Origin: Chitinophaga filiformis
Lineage (GTDB): Bacteria; Bacteroidota; Bacteroidia; Chitinophagales; Chitinophagaceae
Direction: 5' to 3'
Length of the DNA stretch: 64,000 nucleotides
Assembly (NCBI RefSeq): GCF_023100805.1
Contig: NZ_CP095855.1
Location: 1,839,001-1,903,000, forward strand
Shown here piece after piece: positions 53,940 through 62,999 of the stretch (its first letter is position 1; each line of letters opens with the position of its first letter). Below the pieces are notes generated by a model. It saw only the letters and a program-made list of their open reading frames with translations, ran no database searches and was not told the origin of the DNA. Made by a program: the position numbers and the translations under genes.

Positions 53940-54881
53940 ATGAGAAAAGCATTGGTTGTCGGCATCGACGAATACCCCGGGAGCGCTAAGTTAAAAGGGT
54001 GTGTAAATGATGCAATGGAAGTGGCCAGGCTATTAGACACAAACGCAGATGGATCCCCCAATTTTGATGTCATGGTCAGCAATAACGTAAAGACCAGGTC
54101 TGTCCTTAAATCCCTTATAGCCGACCTTTTTAAAAGCGACGATGAAATCGGTCTTTTTTATTTTTCAGGCCATGGATATTTTACAGATATAGGCGGCTAC
54201 ATTGTCACGCCCGATTTCAGCCGCTATGATGAAGGTATTTCAATGGATGAAATACTGAAGATCGTGAGCCGGTCAAATGCAAGGCATAAAATAGTGATCC
54301 TTGATTGTTGCCATGCGGGGGCAATGGGTACTACTACAGTAACCGGCACTAATACGGCCTTCCTGAAAGAGGGGGTTATTATACTGGCCTCCAGCCGTGA
54401 CACAGAGGTGTCTGTAGAAAAATCAGGACAGGGCGTATTTACGAGGCTACTTGTCGATGCGCTGAAAGGGGGAGCGGCTGATATAGGAGGTGAAGTAACT
54501 CCTGGTAATATTTACAGTTACATTGACAAAGCCTTGGGCAGATGGGAACAACGTCCGGTCTTTAAGGCGAATATAGCCCATACTGTCAGCCTGCGTAAAG
54601 TGAAACCAGTTGTCGCCTTATCTGAACTGAGAAAACTGACGGAATATTTTCAGCATGCAGACAGCGAGTACCCCCTTGATCCGAGTTATGAATATACCGC
54701 TGAAGCCCCTGATAGCGACAATATCAACATATTTAAGATCCTGCGCAGAATGCAGTTGATTGGACTGGTTGAGCCTGTGGGCGAGGAATATATGTATTGG
54801 GCTGCCATTAACAGGAAAAGCTGTCGCCTGACCTCCATGGGAATGTACTATTGGAAGCTGCTCACCAATAAAAGAATATAA
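53940..54881 (+). CDS. Caspase-like (C14/metacaspase-type) protease with C-terminal extension
   Basis: A 313-residue protein. The N-terminal 235 residues form a caspase fold: ALVVGIDEYPGSAKLKGCVNDA, the catalytic His78 in YFSGHGYF and catalytic Cys124 in LDCCHAG, followed by SRDTEVSVE and GVFTRLLVDAL. The C-terminal 80 residues, LSELRKLTEYF to the end (RLTSMGMYYWKLL), look like a small winged-helix-type domain. Such proteins act as proteolytic switches in bacterial conflict and cell-death systems. I use the ATG at 53940. The gap upstream has TAATCTTTG (53888-53896), close to a -7 box. The TIR-FGE gene follows after 29 bases. Confidence 0.88.
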   Translation: MRKALVVGIDEYPGSAKLKGCVNDAMEVARLLDTNADGSPNFDVMVSNNVKTRSVLKSLIADLFKSDDEIGLFYFSGHGYFTDIGGYIVTPDFSRYDEGISMDEILKIVSRSNARHKIVILDCCHAGAMGTTTVTGTNTAFLKEGVIILASSRDTEVSVEKSGQGVFTRLLVDALKGGAADIGGEVTPGNIYSYIDKALGRWEQRPVFKANIAHTVSLRKVKPVVALSELRKLTEYFQHADSEYPLDPSYEYTAEAPDSDNINIFKILRRMQLIGLVEPVGEEYMYWAAINRKSCRLTSMGMYYWKLLTNKRI

Positions 54882-54910
54882 CTCCAGCAATATGTAAATT
54901 CCTTTGAATA

Positions 54911-56044
54911 ATGAGAAAGCTGTTTAAGTATGATGTAGCTATCTCCGTTGCCGAGGAAGACAAAGATGTAGCAAAGCAAATCATCGCGGAACTAAAGAAG
55001 AAGAGAATAAGCTATTACTATTATGAAGATCATGTTGCCCGCAGTTGGGGGCAATACATCATCAATCTCACAAAAGATGCTTACGGCAAACATGCCAGGT
55101 ATGTATTAATAATAACCAGCCGCATCTACGTAGAGAAATACTGGTCAAGTATGGAACTGCAGATAGCCGTTTCCAATATGGTAAAAGGTAAAGAGTATGT
55201 GCTGCCATTGAGGTTAGACGATACACCGGTAGATGGTATTTCAAAACATCTTGTATACCTTGACTGGAAAGGTAATCCGGAAGAAATTGCCCGTATTCTT
55301 CGGGACAAGATAAAGATAGAGAAGTGGGCGGAATTGCGGGCTGAACTCCGGATTTACTTATGGCCCTTTGTTTTGATCAGCATTGCCTTGATTGTCTATT
55401 TTAAGTCAAGGCCTGTACCACGGTCGCACTTACCTGCGCCAAAAACGGATAAGATACGGATTGCAGAGGTACCTGCCATGTCATCCAACGAAAACAATGC
55501 CCCTCAAACTTTATTTAAACGTAGCATCGATACCTTCTATATCAGCAATACCGAGGTAACCGTTGCCCAATACAGGAAGTTTTGCGATAGCCAGAACAAG
55601 GGGTTTCCGCCGCAACCTCCCTCATCTTATGAAGATGGTCCGGTAAGGAACGTAACATGGTATGAAGCGCTCGACTACTGCAAATGGGTACATGGACGGC
55701 TCCCCACGGAGGCCGAATGGGAGTATGCCGCCAGCGCAGGCCAGGCTGGGAGGTACAGTGGTGGCAATAGCGCAGCGAAGGTGGCCGTATATGGCAGGCA
55801 AAAACCCGTAACAGTCGGTTCGAAACAACCTAATGCATTTAAGTTGTATGATATGACCGGAAATGTAGCAGAATGGTGTGACAACTGGTTTGATTCCTCC
55901 TGCATATGGAAAGCTGTAAGGGGTGGCTCCTATAACAGTAAAATTAGCCCCGTGAATGAATTAGCCCTCACCTACCGTACCAAAGAACATCCCGACATCC
56001 GGAACCCCTATATCGGTTTCAGGGTTGCCTGGAATAACCACTAA
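54911..56044 (+). CDS. TIR domain-transmembrane-FGE (sulfatase-modifying factor) fusion protein
   Basis: A 377-residue protein. Residues 1-135 form a TIR domain: YDVAISVAEEDKDVAKQI, SRIYVEKYWSSMELQIAV with Glu82 at the position of the catalytic Glu of TIR NADases, then VLPLRLDDTPVDGI. A single membrane helix follows (about 147-164). Residues 200-375 form a formylglycine-generating-enzyme-like domain: ISNTEVTVAQYRKF, RNVTWYEALDYCKWV, GRLPTEAEWEYAA, MTGNVAEWC and IGFRVA. The membrane anchor leaves TIR in the cytoplasm and FGE outside, or the reverse. TIR NADase, ligand sensing or protein scaffolding are all possible. It sits 29 nt behind the caspase gene and 13 nt ahead of the YegP gene. Confidence 0.9.
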   Translation: MRKLFKYDVAISVAEEDKDVAKQIIAELKKKRISYYYYEDHVARSWGQYIINLTKDAYGKHARYVLIITSRIYVEKYWSSMELQIAVSNMVKGKEYVLPLRLDDTPVDGISKHLVYLDWKGNPEEIARILRDKIKIEKWAELRAELRIYLWPFVLISIALIVYFKSRPVPRSHLPAPKTDKIRIAEVPAMSSNENNAPQTLFKRSIDTFYISNTEVTVAQYRKFCDSQNKGFPPQPPSSYEDGPVRNVTWYEALDYCKWVHGRLPTEAEWEYAASAGQAGRYSGGNSAAKVAVYGRQKPVTVGSKQPNAFKLYDMTGNVAEWCDNWFDSSCIWKAVRGGSYNSKISPVNELALTYRTKEHPDIRNPYIGFRVAWNNH

Positions 56045-56057
56045 TAAATCAAGCAAC

Positions 56058-56390
56058 ATGTCAAATTCCAAATTTGAGATCTTCAAAAGCCCCGCTAACA
56101 GCCAGTATTATTTTCACCTGAAAGCTGGCAATGGAAAGATTACCCTCAGCAGTGAAGGCTATATCGCCAAGCAATCCTGTAAAGACGGTATTACCTCCGT
56201 CAAACTAAACGCTCCGGATGAGCAACGATATGAGCGCAGGCAGAACAACAGTTACACGTTTGTACTGAAAGCGCGTAACGGAGAGGTGATTGGTCGTAGC
56301 CAGAGCTATGCATCTGCCGAAAGCCGCGACGCCGGAATTGATTCAGTGAAAGAAGACGCGCCCGGTGCAGATGTCGATGATCTGAGTTAA
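56058..56390 (+). CDS. YegP-family protein (DUF1508)
   Basis: A 110-residue protein made of two copies of the DUF1508/YegP repeat: FEIFKSPANSQYYFHLKAGNGKITLSSEGY followed by CKDGITSVK, and SYTFVLKARNGEVIGRSQSYAS followed by RDAGIDSVK. YegP-like proteins form a small beta-rich fold of unknown function. The short gaps on both sides make it part of the same operon; the linkage of this protein to defence genes is noted because it is unusual. The start is the ATG at 56058. Confidence 0.9.
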   Translation: MSNSKFEIFKSPANSQYYFHLKAGNGKITLSSEGYIAKQSCKDGITSVKLNAPDEQRYERRQNNSYTFVLKARNGEVIGRSQSYASAESRDAGIDSVKEDAPGADVDDLS

Positions 56391-56472
56391 GATCAATGGG
56401 GGAGCGAACAGGCACTTTCGTTCCCCTTTCCTACTTTAATATGTTACCTGACTCAAATCAAATAAATGCCAT

Positions 56473-59334
56473 ATGAAACTCGTGAATATTCTGGAAACTT
56501 ATGATACTGCCTTGCTGGACCAGATATCCGCTGATAAAGTGGATGAGGCGATCAGTTTAAGATTGCCTCAACCGGTGATCGTGCAGGAAATTATTTCGGC
56601 CCTAAGTTCCCAGTCCTATATTTCTGACAAGATCCAGTATGCAAGGCCTCCTGCCTTTGCTATATTGAACCTCATCCTGCAATCGCCTTTTTTCATGGTT
56701 GAAATTGAAGGATTCAGGACCAGGGTATTGGAGTATGTAAAGGAACTGACGGCAAGGGTAGCACAGAACAATTATTCCCCTGGTAAGAACCCTATACTAT
56801 ATGTTAAGATATTGAAGAAGGCCATGGAAAATGATGGTATCATTGATAAAAGTGAAGCCAATATTCTTGAGCTGGTGAAAGCGGAGCTTGGCATATGGGA
56901 TCGTGAGCATTTTGTATTAATGCATGATGCCGCTATTATTAATCTTTGGGACATTGAACAAGAGTATTATCAGACAAGGAACTTTCTGCTTGCAACAGGT
57001 ATTATGCTCACTCACGACAATAAATATATAATTGCGGATGAAGTGGCAATACAGGTCCGTAAGGCGTTTGGTATAGAACTGGTTGACGACGCCTATAAAA
57101 GGCTGCTGAATTGTTTTACGCGTGAAGAGCTGATGCACGTGCTTACATACTACCATCTTAATGTAAGCGGGTTGAAAGAAATAATAGTTAGCCGATTGCT
57201 TGACGCCCTAATACCGGCAACTGAATTGTTGAACATCTTTCAACTTGAAAAATTGCGCGAGGTCTGCCGCCAGGAGAATATTCCGATGGGCGGGCTTAAA
57301 AGTACTGTTATTGCTAATATTATTGAGTTCTTCGATCAGGATAAGGACCTGCTCCCTGACAAAGATGATTCGGCACCGGCTCCTTCTCCGGAACCAGAGG
57401 TAAGGGAAATGGCACCGGAAGTATATACAAGGGTACTGACGTTGCTCACCGGGCAGCAGTTATACGATGTATTGCATCACAATGGGCTTATGACCAGTGG
57501 CACAAAGGATGAAAAAGTAAAACGTATATTGGATAGCTATAAGTCAGAACGTTCCATATTAAACTTCCTTCGGAAAGATGATCTGTCTCAGCTATGCAGG
57601 AAATTGACGTTATTGATATCCGGTTCCAAGCAGGAGCTGATAGACCGCATTCTTGATTATGTACCCTTTTCAATTCAGGGCGATTTGCAGGTAAATCAGG
57701 ACGTTCCGGACATAGCAGGTATTCCAGCTGTTATCGTTCCGTCCCAGGAGCCGGCAATACCGGCCCCGATTGAATCGCCGGCTTTACCAGCAAACTGGAG
57801 TGAAATCGATATGAAATATCCTCATCTGGGGCATGATGAGAAGATTGTACTGGCAATATTGAAGGAGGCAAAATCCATCACAGAGCAGGATCTGTCAAGA
57901 ATTGTAACGAAGCATAAACTTGGCTGGTTCCTCCACAAGGCGCACATGGCAGAATTAATTGCCAGGTTAAAACGGGATGATAAGCCTTATATACAAATTA
58001 AAAGCGTACAAAATAGTAACATCTATCAATGGACTTCCAATGATATTGCGGATGGGCAGATCCTGGAGAAAAGGGCGGCGCGTGATATCATTGATGCACT
58101 ACGCCATGGGGTAGTACCTAAAAATAACCTGGACCTTGTAATGGTCGGGCAGCAGACGGCCAGAGCTCATCTTACAGACATCTTGTTTGAGGTCAATCAG
58201 AATAAGTCTCATTTTAAGTTCATCAGGGGACAGTATGGGGCGGGCAAAACTTTTCTGTGTTCATGGTTAAAGGAGTTCGCCTTAAATAATGAATTTGCGG
58301 TTTCCTCCATTAATATCAGTCACGATCAGCCACTGTCCGATTTACCGGTTTTCTTTTCAGGAATGATCAACGGATTGAGAACACCGGAGAAAACCGATTC
58401 AGGTGCGTTGGTAGATATACTCGAATCCTGGCTGCTTAATGTGCATAATAGGACGGCCAAAATGGAAGGTATAGACCTGACAAAGGAAGGAGCACATGCA
58501 GTCCTCACCCGCATTGTCGAGAAATCTATCGAGGTTGAGCTGGCCAATTTCAATGATATAGAGCCAGGTTTTGCACAGGCGCTTCGTGCTTTTTACGACG
58601 GAAAAGTGAATGGTGATATGGAGCTCGTATCGAATGCGGTAGCCTGGATCATGGGCAGCAGATCGCTTTCTTCGCAGGCCCTCAGGGATATTGGTGTAAA
58701 GGGTACTTTAGAGGCGAGTAATGTATTCCCAAGAATGCGTGCAATTTTGGAGATCATTAATGGCGCCAGATATAAAGGATTGCTTCTTTTGGTAGATGAA
58801 TTGGAACTGATACGGAAATTCCCCCATAGCCGGCAGCGTGAGCTTGCCCTGGAAACGCTGCGACTGCTCATAGATGAAGCGGGGCGCAATGCCTTGCCCG
58901 GCGGGCTTGTTATATTTACCGGTACTGATGAATTTTTTGAGGATGAACGTTATGGATTGAAAAGTTATGAAGCACTGGCAGACCGGGTACTTACGCCGTT
59001 TGCCTACGGGAATTACAAAACCGTACGTCAGCCGATCATCAGTCTTGAGGCACTGGATTCACAACGCCTGGCAAATGTCATATTTAAAGTGCGTGACCTG
59101 TATGGTATCGCTTATGGGTGGGATGCACGGCAGTTCGCCGATGACGAGTCTATTTTAAGGCTGATCGGAGAGTGGACGGTGTTCGGCGAAGAGAATATTG
59201 ACCGGAAACCGAGGCCGATTCTGCGGGAATTTATTCAGATGCTGGATCTTTGCGAAGAAAATAAAGGGGTCAGTCTTTCCCAGTTCCTGAAAAAGTCGAT
59301 GTTGGAAATAGTATCTGAGTCTTCAAATAATTAG
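56473..59334 (+). CDS. TerB-like/SAP-repeat/BrxD-like ATPase fusion
   Basis: A 953-residue protein. Residues about 60-150 resemble a TerB domain (MENDGIIDKSEANILELVKAELG). Four SAP-like DNA-binding motifs follow at about 215-244, 257-287, 326-356 and 366-397 (for example LMHVLTYYHLNVSGLKE, LREVCRQENIPMGGLK). A Pro-rich linker leads to a small winged-helix-like region (about 450-520), then an AAA-type ATPase of the BrxC/BrxD (DUF2791) family: Walker A GQYGAGKT at 586-593 and Walker B LLLLVDELEL at about 770-779. The next gene is a helicase two bases later. In Shango systems TerB, ATPase and helicase are three proteins; here TerB and ATPase are on one chain. Ordinary BREX genes are absent. Confidence 0.8.
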   Translation: MKLVNILETYDTALLDQISADKVDEAISLRLPQPVIVQEIISALSSQSYISDKIQYARPPAFAILNLILQSPFFMVEIEGFRTRVLEYVKELTARVAQNNYSPGKNPILYVKILKKAMENDGIIDKSEANILELVKAELGIWDREHFVLMHDAAIINLWDIEQEYYQTRNFLLATGIMLTHDNKYIIADEVAIQVRKAFGIELVDDAYKRLLNCFTREELMHVLTYYHLNVSGLKEIIVSRLLDALIPATELLNIFQLEKLREVCRQENIPMGGLKSTVIANIIEFFDQDKDLLPDKDDSAPAPSPEPEVREMAPEVYTRVLTLLTGQQLYDVLHHNGLMTSGTKDEKVKRILDSYKSERSILNFLRKDDLSQLCRKLTLLISGSKQELIDRILDYVPFSIQGDLQVNQDVPDIAGIPAVIVPSQEPAIPAPIESPALPANWSEIDMKYPHLGHDEKIVLAILKEAKSITEQDLSRIVTKHKLGWFLHKAHMAELIARLKRDDKPYIQIKSVQNSNIYQWTSNDIADGQILEKRAARDIIDALRHGVVPKNNLDLVMVGQQTARAHLTDILFEVNQNKSHFKFIRGQYGAGKTFLCSWLKEFALNNEFAVSSINISHDQPLSDLPVFFSGMINGLRTPEKTDSGALVDILESWLLNVHNRTAKMEGIDLTKEGAHAVLTRIVEKSIEVELANFNDIEPGFAQALRAFYDGKVNGDMELVSNAVAWIMGSRSLSSQALRDIGVKGTLEASNVFPRMRAILEIINGARYKGLLLLVDELELIRKFPHSRQRELALETLRLLIDEAGRNALPGGLVIFTGTDEFFEDERYGLKSYEALADRVLTPFAYGNYKTVRQPIISLEALDSQRLANVIFKVRDLYGIAYGWDARQFADDESILRLIGEWTVFGEENIDRKPRPILREFIQMLDLCEENKGVSLSQFLKKSMLEIVSESSNN

Positions 59335-59336
59335 AT

Positions 59337-61478
59337 ATGTCCATCCATAAATTGCATCCAAGACTACAGGACCTTGTTAAGGACCAGAAATGGGATCGCC
59401 TGACGGAAATCCAGGAAAAAGCATTTGATCCGATCTACCAGGGGAAGAGTTGTATCATTGAAGCACCCACCTCCGGTGGTAAAACGGAGGCCGTACTATT
59501 TCCACTTTTAACCAGAATTGCAACCCGGAAAACCTCCGGTTTTAAAGTCTTATATATAGCACCTCTCAAGGCCCTGCTCAATGACCTGGCACTTAGAGTG
59601 TTGCCATATGCCCAAAAGTGCTACATGGAGGCGTTTAAATGGCATGGCGATGTGAGTCAGGGTGATAAGGTCCGGCAAATGAATTTCCCTTCCGACATTC
59701 TCCTGACGACTCCTGAATCTATTGAAGCAATTTTACTCAGAAGGGGGAACTGGAGAGCCGTGTTCAGTAGCCTTGAGACGATTGTGATAGATGAGGCACA
59801 CTATTTTGCGCTGACGGAGAGAGGATCTCACCTGATGTCCCTTCTTGCAAGGATAGGGGAGTATCTCCCGCATGAGCCTCAAAGGATCGCGGTTACTGCT
59901 ACCATAGGAAACCCGGATGAATTGTTACATTGGCTGATGGGAGGCAGGTCTGGTGGGGAGTGTATCAGGGTTGAAGGAAAAAACACAAAGGAAAAGGATT
60001 TTGAGATCCGTTTCTTTGTAGAAGATGGCAGAGACCTGCAGCGTGATTTGTACAATTTGCTGGTGAGAAAAAAGTCTATAGTTTTTGATCGGTCAAGAAC
60101 GGGAACAGAAGATACTGCCGCCCGTATTAATCAATATAACCAGGAGCATCCTGGCCGGTTTCCTGTTAAAGTGAAGACACATCATTCTTCCGTAAGTAAG
60201 CGGTTAAGAGAGGATGCAGAAGCTTCTATCAAAAATGTATCCGGAGAATCGCTCAATGCGATCATCAGCACCTCGACGCTGGAGTTGGGAATTGATATTG
60301 GAGAGCTGGATCAGATTCTTCAGATCGGGGGCTTAAACAGCTCAGGTTCCTTTTTACAACGTGTGGGAAGAACAGGCCGCAGAGCGGGCCGCCCGCAGTT
60401 TTTTCGCGGTTTATGTTCGGATGTGGGTGAACTGGTATTATTGACCGGCTGTGTAAGCTTAGGAATGAAAGGGCGCTCGGAAGCTATTTTACTTCCCCGG
60501 AGGGCCTTTCATATTCTGGCCCACCAGGTTATTTGTTATTGTATTCAGCATGCAGGAGCTACTGCGGAACAGATCTGGACGACCCTTTCCAAGGCTTTCT
60601 GCTTCTCAAAGATTTCCCGCGCAGAATTGGATATGCTGGTTGCACACATGGTACAGGAAGAGTATTTGAGACGTGTAAATGGAAATGTACTATTGACTGG
60701 CGATAAAAGTGAGAAGGAATTTCTTCGTGCAAACTACCGGCGATTGTTTGCGATTTTCGACACCGGTCCTATTTACAATGTTGTTGATGGTAAGAAAGTG
60801 ATCGGAACGCTCGACTCAGAATTTGCCAGAACACAGCAGCTGCCATTTATTTTTGTGCTTGGCGGCCAGGAATGGAACACACTTAAAATAGACCATGAGC
60901 AACAACAGGTCATGGTACAAAAGAATGAAACGGGAATTGCGCCTAAGTGGAATACCTATAATAATCCGGATATCCCTTTCGAACTGGCACAGGAAGTTGG
61001 CCGGCTTTTGATGGGAGATGAAACGATTGAATTTCTTGACTATCAGGCTTTTATGGTGATTCGTGCGCAGAGAGAAGCTCATCGTTATCTTGGATGGGAA
61101 AAGAGGAAATGGATAATGGAAGTTGCTGGGGGATCGGGAAAAATTCATTTATGGACCTTTGCCGGAGATAAGATCAACAGAGCGCTCCATATCATCTTCA
61201 AGTCTTGCTCGGAAGGCGAAGGTAGTTACGATTACCAAAAGGTAGTGTTGAACATGAATCAAATGTCAATAGAAGCAGCCTACGCGCTTATGATGCGTCT
61301 CAGAGATCAAACGGAAAATGATATCGTAAATCTTCTCGAAAGCAACACAGCTCCGAAGTGGTTTTCAAAATTCTCGGCGTGTTTGCCAGATGCCTTAGCC
61401 ACGAGGACCATAATAGAAAAAGGTATGGACGCCGCAGGGCTCGTTCGTGAACTCAACATCGTCACTATTGAATACTAA
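59337..61478 (+). CDS. Lhr-like DEAH-box helicase (SngC/BrxHI type)
   Basis: A 713-residue superfamily 2 helicase. Motifs in order: Q-motif region ending LTEIQEKAF, motif I APTSGGKT (43-50), motif Ib TTPESIE, motif II DEAH (152-155), motif III TAT (187-189), and motif VI QRVGRTGRR (341-349). The C-terminal half resembles the accessory domains of Lhr-like and BrxHI helicases. Only two bases separate it from the ATPase gene, so the proteins are surely made together and probably form one machine that acts on foreign or damaged DNA. It is the last gene of the plus-strand series. Confidence 0.9.
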   Translation: MSIHKLHPRLQDLVKDQKWDRLTEIQEKAFDPIYQGKSCIIEAPTSGGKTEAVLFPLLTRIATRKTSGFKVLYIAPLKALLNDLALRVLPYAQKCYMEAFKWHGDVSQGDKVRQMNFPSDILLTTPESIEAILLRRGNWRAVFSSLETIVIDEAHYFALTERGSHLMSLLARIGEYLPHEPQRIAVTATIGNPDELLHWLMGGRSGGECIRVEGKNTKEKDFEIRFFVEDGRDLQRDLYNLLVRKKSIVFDRSRTGTEDTAARINQYNQEHPGRFPVKVKTHHSSVSKRLREDAEASIKNVSGESLNAIISTSTLELGIDIGELDQILQIGGLNSSGSFLQRVGRTGRRAGRPQFFRGLCSDVGELVLLTGCVSLGMKGRSEAILLPRRAFHILAHQVICYCIQHAGATAEQIWTTLSKAFCFSKISRAELDMLVAHMVQEEYLRRVNGNVLLTGDKSEKEFLRANYRRLFAIFDTGPIYNVVDGKKVIGTLDSEFARTQQLPFIFVLGGQEWNTLKIDHEQQQVMVQKNETGIAPKWNTYNNPDIPFELAQEVGRLLMGDETIEFLDYQAFMVIRAQREAHRYLGWEKRKWIMEVAGGSGKIHLWTFAGDKINRALHIIFKSCSEGEGSYDYQKVVLNMNQMSIEAAYALMMRLRDQTENDIVNLLESNTAPKWFSKFSACLPDALATRTIIEKGMDAAGLVRELNIVTIEY

Positions 61479-61777
61479 GCTTGCAGGTAAACACAAAACA
61501 TTCCCTGCGCATAGTCCCTATGTGCGTGGAGAACCTCCTTAAAAAGTACATTATGAACCGGCTTACCCGATAGATGCATCATCACAATTTATGCTACATC
61601 TCCATCAATACTAAAGCTGACAACAAGTTGTTTAAGTATATGCAGGCCTCCCGCGGAAGTGCCCGCTGCCACAACGAATCGCGTAGATGAATCCATATGA
61701 TTATTTTGGAATTGATCGAAAGTGCTGCTGTAGGAGCACAACGACTATACCTAAATGCGGGACACCGCATATTACAA
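61479..61777. other. Intergenic region after the helicase
   Basis: About 300 bases, with a short imperfect hairpin (CGCATAG at 61508-61514 opposite CTATGTGCG) soon after the stop codon but no T run. A minus-strand 66-codon frame is present but has no protein-like character. I see no further gene. Confidence 0.4.
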
Positions 61778-62494
61778 TCACCCTTGAATCCCATAGCCTG
61801 ACAACCTGATCAGCTCCTTCACATCCGTGATCCAGATCTTTCTGCCCTGCGAATTCAAAATACCGGCAGCTTTAAACTCTGTAAGTATCCTGACAATATT
61901 TTCATTGCCCGTACCGACCATGTTGGCAAGGTCACTACGGGAAAGGTTGATCATTATTTCTTCTCCTGGTAGTGTTTCTGCCTTGAATTTTTCACGTAAT
62001 ACAATTAAGGCAATGGCCAGCCTTTCCTTTACAGAGCGGTGTGCAAATACAGAAATACTGTTGGTCAGTACAGTGAATTCGTGGCTGAGTGCTTTCAGTA
62101 ATCTGCGGGGTAATACAATGGATCTTTCCAGCACAGCTGTAAAATCTTCCTTGGGAATAAATGAAATAACGCTTTCTTCTAATGTAGCGGCAGAGTCAGG
62201 GTAATATTCCTCCGCCAGAATTGCATGGTATCCGATCAGTTCCCCGGTATTGGCCACATATATGATCTGCTCCCTGCCGGTCTGGTCCACCTGGTACTTC
62301 TTCACCTTTCCCTTTTTGATAAAGAAAATGCCGGAAGCCACAGCTCCCTCCCTGAAGATGACCTCCCCCTTGCCATATCGCTGTTCCTGCATATGTGAAA
62401 AGAGATCAGTATGCTCATCCTCCGGCAGATTGTTCAATATGGAGTGCGATTTGAAATTCCATTTATCGATGGGAAAGAGACCTGCTAAACTCAT
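61778..62494 (-). CDS. Crp/Fnr-family transcriptional regulator (paralogue 1)
   Basis: A 238-residue regulator: cNMP-binding-like barrel (about 25-150, with KGEVIFREGAVASGIFFIKKGKVKKYQVDQTGREQIIYVANTGELIG) and a winged helix (about 185-235, with LSRSDLANMVGTGNENIVRILTEFKAAGIL). The N-terminal FPIDKWNFKSHSIL has no cysteine cluster, so an Fnr-type iron-sulphur cluster is unlikely. It is very similar to the regulator that runs off the window at 63787. It diverges from the GcvH-like gene. Confidence 0.9.
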   Translation of the reverse strand: MSLAGLFPIDKWNFKSHSILNNLPEDEHTDLFSHMQEQRYGKGEVIFREGAVASGIFFIKKGKVKKYQVDQTGREQIIYVANTGELIGYHAILAEEYYPDSAATLEESVISFIPKEDFTAVLERSIVLPRRLLKALSHEFTVLTNSISVFAHRSVKERLAIALIVLREKFKAETLPGEEIMINLSRSDLANMVGTGNENIVRILTEFKAAGILNSQGRKIWITDVKELIRLSGYGIQG

Positions 62495-62588
62495 AGAAGT
62501 AAACCTATGTGGTGAAAAGTGATCTTTTACAGTTTTTTAATTGAAAAGTATCAGTGCATTCGAATACTATCAAAGGTACCTTCGCAAT

Positions 62589-62993
62589 ATGAAAATATCA
62601 ACTGTTTCTCGCCCGAGAATTAATTTCACCAGCAATCATGAGTGGATTGATTTTAATGGTACTGTTGGCTTCGTAGGTATTTCAGCCCATCGATTAAAAG
62701 GAATTAAGAATATAGTTAATGTAAAATGGCATAATCCTAAGGGTACGGTTGAGAAAGGCGCTGTTATCGCTGAAATTCACACAACAGAACAGGTGATCCC
62801 GGTATGTGCTCCGCTTAGTTGTAAATATCTTGGACGAAATCAGAAGTTGTCCGGTGATCTGAACCTTATATTGGAAAGTCCACAGGACAATGGGTGGTTA
62901 TTCTTCGTAACTCCGGTAAAGATCTATAACCAGGAGCCGCTGCTTTCACCTGAACATTATCAGAAACTGATACGCACCAAAGTTGCCAATTGA
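62589..62993 (+). CDS. GcvH-like protein without the lipoyl lysine
   Basis: A 134-residue protein of the glycine-cleavage H family: NHEWIDFNGTVGFVGISAHRLKGIKNIVNVKWHNPKGTVEKG aligns with the H-protein core in pieces, as does APLSCKYLGRNQKLSGD. In the hairpin that carries the lipoylated Lys in H proteins (ESVKAAS) this protein has HTTEQVI, with Glu in the Lys position, so it cannot be lipoylated there. A regulatory or structural use of the fold is likely. The start is the ATG at 62589, with TACCTTCG (62577-62584) as an imperfect -7 box only 4 bases before it. Confidence 0.8.
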   Translation: MKISTVSRPRINFTSNHEWIDFNGTVGFVGISAHRLKGIKNIVNVKWHNPKGTVEKGAVIAEIHTTEQVIPVCAPLSCKYLGRNQKLSGDLNLILESPQDNGWLFFVTPVKIYNQEPLLSPEHYQKLIRTKVAN

Positions 62994-62999
62994 TCAGAT

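Noticed and set aside
56473-61478. BREX system
   Set aside because: BrxD- and BrxHI-like proteins are present, but BrxA, BrxB, BrxC, PglX and PglZ are not, so I describe the pair as Shango-like.
61594-61794. Minus-strand 66-codon frame after the helicase
   Set aside because: It overlaps the end of the Crp/Fnr gene and shows no similarity or start signal.
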